Shown here in pieces: positions 61,282 to 64,000 of a DNA stretch of 64,000 nt. Under the pieces are notes generated by a model. That model saw only the letters and a program-made list of their open reading frames with translations, made no database searches and was not told the origin of the DNA. Within the stretch, counting starts at the first letter, position 1; every line of letters begins with the position of its first letter. Both the position numbers and the translations under genes were made by a program. Origin of the DNA: Rhizobium tropici CIAT 899 (GTDB lineage: Bacteria > Pseudomonadota > Alphaproteobacteria > Rhizobiales > Rhizobiaceae); the NCBI RefSeq assembly GCF_000330885.1, contig NC_020059.1, forward strand, positions 2,531,001 through 2,595,000, given 5' to 3'.

Positions 61282-62094
61282 ATGTCGCCAGAAGAACGTC
61301 AATTGCTCGCTTCTCTCTTCGATCGCGTGCGCGGTGCCGCCAGCACGCCCCGCGACGCCGATGCGGAGGCCTTCATCAACCAGGCGGTCCGCGACCAGCC
61401 CTATGCGCCCTACTTCCTGGCGCAGGCCGTCATCATGCAGGAACAGGGCATGAAGGCTGCGGCCGATCGCATCCAGCAGCTCGAAGCCCGCGTGCACGAG
61501 CTCGAGCAGCAGGGCGCCGACAACCATTCGCAAGGCCAGAGCGGCGGTTTCCTGGGCGGGATCGGCTCGCTCTTCGGCGGCGGCCAGCAGCAGCGTGCCG
61601 CCGCACCACAGGGTGGCAATCCACAGCAGCAGGGTCGCCTCTATGACGATTATGCCCGCAATGCGCCTCAGCCCGGCCCTTGGGCTGGCCAGCCGCAACC
61701 ACAGCCGTCTGGGCCTTGGAGCCAGCAGGCAGCCGCGCCTTCGGCCGGCGGCAGCTTCCTGCGCGGCGCGCTTGGCACAGCGGCTGGCGTCGCCGGCGGC
61801 GTGATGCTGGCGGAATCGCTCTCCAGCCTGTTCAGCCCGCATCTGGGCGGCACCGGCGGCGGTCTCTTCGGCGGCAATGCCGGCAGCGGCCTCTTCGGGG
61901 GCACGGCGGCCAATGCTGCCGAACAGCCGGTGCAGGAAACGATCATCAACAACAACTATTTCGGCAATGACGATAATAGCGACCAGAATGATCAGAGCGC
62001 GGCCGATTACGCCCAGGATGCTGCCCAAGACGCTCAGGACGACGATTATGATGACTCGTCCTATGACAATGGCGACGACAACTCGTTTGCTTGA
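61282..62094 (+). CDS. DUF2076 domain-containing protein
   Basis: A 270-aa protein with the DUF2076 N-terminus (MSPEERQLLASLFDRVRGAA, then DADAEAFINQAV and YFLAQAVIMQEQ), a Gln- and Gly-rich middle, a Gly-rich segment near 190-220 and an Asp-rich C-terminal tail. It looks partly disordered; the function is unknown. It ends in a strong terminator. Confidence 0.87.
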   Translation: MSPEERQLLASLFDRVRGAASTPRDADAEAFINQAVRDQPYAPYFLAQAVIMQEQGMKAAADRIQQLEARVHELEQQGADNHSQGQSGGFLGGIGSLFGGGQQQRAAAPQGGNPQQQGRLYDDYARNAPQPGPWAGQPQPQPSGPWSQQAAAPSAGGSFLRGALGTAAGVAGGVMLAESLSSLFSPHLGGTGGGLFGGNAGSGLFGGTAANAAEQPVQETIINNNYFGNDDNSDQNDQSAADYAQDAAQDAQDDDYDDSSYDNGDDNSFA

Positions 62095-62119
62095 GCCGCA
62101 GTCTCATCGCATCTAGCAG

Positions 62120-62149
62120 AAAAGCCGCCATCTCCGGATGGCGGCTTTT
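62120..62149. terminator. Bidirectional terminator of DUF2076 and queF genes
   Basis: AAAAGCCGCCAT and ATGGCGGCTTTT pair perfectly with a six-base loop, with T runs in both directions, between convergent genes. Confidence 0.92.
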
Positions 62150-62153
62150 TCAT

Positions 62154-62618
62154 TCAGCCTCGGCCGCGATAGGGCTGCACACCCTGATCCGGCAGCCACA
62201 CACCTTCCGGCGGCTTGCCGGTCTGCCAGAAGACGTCGATCGGAATGCCGCCGCGCGGATACCAGTAGGCACCGATACGCAGCCACTTCGGCTGCAGCAG
62301 ATCCACCAGGCGCTTGGCGATGTAGATCGAGCAATCCTCGTGGAAAGCACCATGATTGCGGAAGGAATGCAGGAAGAGCTTCAGCGACTTCGATTCGACC
62401 AGCCATTCATTCGGAATGTAGTCGATGACGATATGGGCGAAATCCGGCTGTCCCGTCATCGGGCAGAGCGAGGTGAATTCAGGCGCGGTGAAGCGCACGA
62501 CATAATCGGTGCCGGCATGGCCGGACGGCACCTTCTCCAGAACGGCCTCTTCCGGATTGCTGGCCGTTTCCGTCTGGTTGCCGAGCATCGACAGGCCGGA
62601 CACATCGGTCTTTGGCAT
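62154..62618 (-). CDS. queF: NADPH-dependent preQ0 reductase
   Basis: Queuosine pathway: reduces 7-cyano-7-deazaguanine to 7-aminomethyl-7-deazaguanine. The 154-aa unimodular form has Cys52 in FTSLCPMTG, the QueF motif region with Asp59, and [12 protein letters not shown]. It starts one base after the CDF gene stop, so it is coupled; no preQ1 riboswitch can fit there. Confidence 0.95.
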   Translation of the reverse strand: MPKTDVSGLSMLGNQTETASNPEEAVLEKVPSGHAGTDYVVRFTAPEFTSLCPMTGQPDFAHIVIDYIPNEWLVESKSLKLFLHSFRNHGAFHEDCSIYIAKRLVDLLQPKWLRIGAYWYPRGGIPIDVFWQTGKPPEGVWLPDQGVQPYRGRG

Positions 62619-62619
62619 C

Positions 62620-63534
62620 TCAGGTCTCCTTGATCACTTTGACGCGGATACCATGGGCTTTTTCGCCCTCAGGCTCCACATGAATGGTTATTTCGGCGCC
62701 CGCATGGATCGCCCGTATGGCATCTTCAAGGCGGTCGCAGATTCTGTGTGCCTCTCGCACCGGCATGGCGGCGGGTACGACCATGTGAAAATCGACGAAG
62801 GTCACTGCTCCTGCCCTGCGCGTCTTGAGATCATGCACGCCGAGCGAACCCTCGGCATTCCCCGCGATCGCATTCTTGATAGTCTCCTCCTCTTCCGGCA
62901 GGACAGCCTTGTCCATAAGCCCGTCGATCGAGGTGGAGATGACCTTCCAGCCCTGGTAGAGAATGTTGATGGCAACGAGAATGGCAAGCACGGGATCGAA
63001 GATCGGCTGGCCGGTGCCGAGCGCCAGCAACAGGCCGATGACCACGCCGATCGAAGTATAGACATCCGACATGATGTGCTGGCCGTCCGCCGTCAGTGCC
63101 GGTGAGCGATGCGTCCGCCCGGCCCGGATCAGCGTCAAGGCCCACACGCCGTTGATGACGCCGGCGACGAAGTTGATGGCGAGACCCAGCACAGGCGCCT
63201 GCATCGGCTGCGGATTGCCGAGATGCCCGACCGCTTCCTGCACGATCATCAGCGCCGCAACGACAATCATCACGCCTTCGGTAACGGCAGAGAGATATTC
63301 TGCCTTGTGATGACCGAAGGGATGATCGTGATCGGCCGGCTTCTGGGCATAACGGATGACGAAAAAGGCGATGAAAGCGGCAACGACATTGACGAGCGAT
63401 TCAAGTCCATCAGACAGAAGCGCAACAGAGCCCGTCAGCCACCAGGCCAGCATCTTCAGCCCCATGACGCCGAGCGACAGAGGAATGCCCCAGAGGGCAA
63501 GCCGCCTGATCGTATCGTTTCCTTGAGCACTCAT
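62620..63534 (-). CDS. Cation diffusion facilitator (CDF) metal transporter
   Basis: A 304-aa CDF exporter with about six helices. Metal-binding candidates are [14 protein letters not shown] (around 70-83) and DVYTSIG near 150-160; the C-terminal cytoplasmic domain has [23 protein letters not shown]. It probably exports Zn, Fe, Mn or Co. It is first of a two-gene unit with queF. Confidence 0.93.
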   Translation of the reverse strand: MSAQGNDTIRRLALWGIPLSLGVMGLKMLAWWLTGSVALLSDGLESLVNVVAAFIAFFVIRYAQKPADHDHPFGHHKAEYLSAVTEGVMIVVAALMIVQEAVGHLGNPQPMQAPVLGLAINFVAGVINGVWALTLIRAGRTHRSPALTADGQHIMSDVYTSIGVVIGLLLALGTGQPIFDPVLAILVAINILYQGWKVISTSIDGLMDKAVLPEEEETIKNAIAGNAEGSLGVHDLKTRRAGAVTFVDFHMVVPAAMPVREAHRICDRLEDAIRAIHAGAEITIHVEPEGEKAHGIRVKVIKET

Positions 63535-63601
63535 GCCCTTCTCCAGTATCCCGCGCCGTGCTTATGCGAATGAATTGCAAAAAGGCGCCGTTGAAATGCA
63601 A

Positions 63602-63631
63602 AACCGCCCGCGCGGATTTTCGCGCAGGCGG
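63602..63631 (-). terminator. Terminator for a minus-strand gene
   Basis: On the minus strand, CCGCCTGCGCG pairs with CGCGCGGGCGG (one G-T pair), followed by TTTTGC. It lies between the CDF start and the minus-strand ORF ending at 63680. Confidence 0.75.
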
Positions 63632-63679
63632 CTTATTGACGGTCCATATGGGCCAGGACTTCGCGTTTGTCAAAGGCGG

Positions 63680-63937
63680 TCACCTTTTCACACGACAATT
63701 CGTTGCCGATGTGCGGATTGAAGGAAGTGCCATCCGGGCAGTCCCTTCGCGGAACATGAGGAAGATGTTTCCCAAACCGCCGTTCCACGACAGTTGGAAG
63801 CCGATAATGCGCTCGCCTGTGGAAAATCGTCCTGGTAGTTTGGCTTGCCATCCAGCACTAAGCTGTGCTTCAGCCTGATGTGCAAGGGTCGGCGATACCG
63901 GCCGATACGCCGCCAAATGAAAATCATGGTTGAACAT
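63680..63937 (-). CDS. Hypothetical small protein
   Basis: An 85-aa frame starting MFNHDFHLAAYRPVSP. The middle (FSTGERIIGFQLSWNGGLGNIFLMF) has codon use typical of genes here, and a terminator lies downstream. A second minus-strand frame ending at 63633 (HIGNELSCEKVTAFDK) overlaps, so a frameshifted longer gene is possible. No domain recognised. Confidence 0.35.
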   Translation of the reverse strand: MFNHDFHLAAYRPVSPTLAHQAEAQLSAGWQAKLPGRFSTGERIIGFQLSWNGGLGNIFLMFREGTARMALPSIRTSATNCRVKR

Positions 63938-64000
63938 GCCCGCTCCTGAAAATACTGCCGATGCTACATCGTCCATCGCCGACGCTCCCGCGGATGTGTC
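63936..64000 (+). CDS. Possible gene start, cut by the window end
   Basis: An open frame from ATG 63936 (MPAPENTADATSSIADAPAD) runs to the end of the window without a stop. Only about 21 codons are visible; the ribosome site is weak. It could be the Ala-rich N-terminus of a larger protein. Confidence 0.3.
   Translation, partial: MPAPENTADATSSIADAPADV

Noticed and set aside
62600..62630. preQ1 riboswitch upstream of queF
   Set aside because: queF begins one base after the CDF stop, so there is no leader to hold one. I saw no such structure before the CDF gene either.
1..64000. tRNA, rRNA, CRISPR array, prophage or insertion sequence
   Set aside because: Reading the intergenic regions showed no cloverleaf-like segment, direct repeat-spacer pattern, transposase or integrase. 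A tRNA search program could still find something missed by eye.

Overview
The window reads as chromosomal housekeeping sequence from an alphaproteobacterium of the Rhizobiaceae, most likely Rhizobium or a close relative. The grounds are the high G+C content, the unfused petA-petB-petC (fbcFBC) operon, the long-form LeuA, the rplY/pth/ychF neighbourhood, the YbjN-proC-csaA cluster, and three copies of a RIME-like palindromic intergenic repeat. I see no rRNA, tRNA, CRISPR array, insertion sequence or phage module.

Layout. 0.1-2.8 kb: an OmpR-type two-component pair and a DUF1349 protein. 2.8-5.2 kb (minus): YbjN protein, proC, CsaA-like protein and a UbiK-type factor. 5.4-11.6 kb (plus): lgt, a MidA/NDUFAF7-type methyltransferase, pgeF, an M24-fold protein, a Gln-rich lipoprotein and prs. 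11.7-16 kb (minus): an MFS transporter and two tandem paralogous exported proteins. 16.2-23.2 kb: rplY, a membrane GGDEF-EAL protein, an orphan periplasmic solute-binding protein, pth, GNAT, clpS (minus) and ychF. 23.3-29 kb: a DUF2157 membrane protein, two MaoC dehydratases, apt and the cytochrome bc1 operon. 29.6-39.3 kb: LysE exporter, an ABC exporter, trmL, hemF, small proteins, and a DUF1285-Nudix-CCA operon. 39.4-46.7 kb: a MoxR / DUF58 / DUF4159 membrane-protein operon. 46.8-52.3 kb: GNAT, glutathionyl-hydroquinone reductase, Nudix, a phosphoesterase, and an ECF sigma / anti-sigma pair. 52.4-64 kb: a second ABC exporter, leuA with a leucine-rich leader, benE, a DeoR-MFS-VOC operon, clpP, DUF2076, queF and a CDF transporter.

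The most interesting signals are regulatory or organisational. (1) A GGDEF-EAL enzyme and an orphan periplasmic binding protein sit between rplY and pth, an arrangement that resembles MbaA/NspS-type ligand sensing. (2) Both paralogous ABC exporters carry a mini-ORF with a strong Shine-Dalgarno in the 5' leader; the two leaders share a 10-base string, and one has competing hairpins. (3) leuA has an apparently leaderless leucine-rich leader peptide followed by alternative pairings. (4) All three RIME-like repeats supply the TAG stop codon of an adjacent gene. (5) An M24-fold protein has lost its metal ligands. These are readings of the sequence by eye; no alignment or folding program was run.
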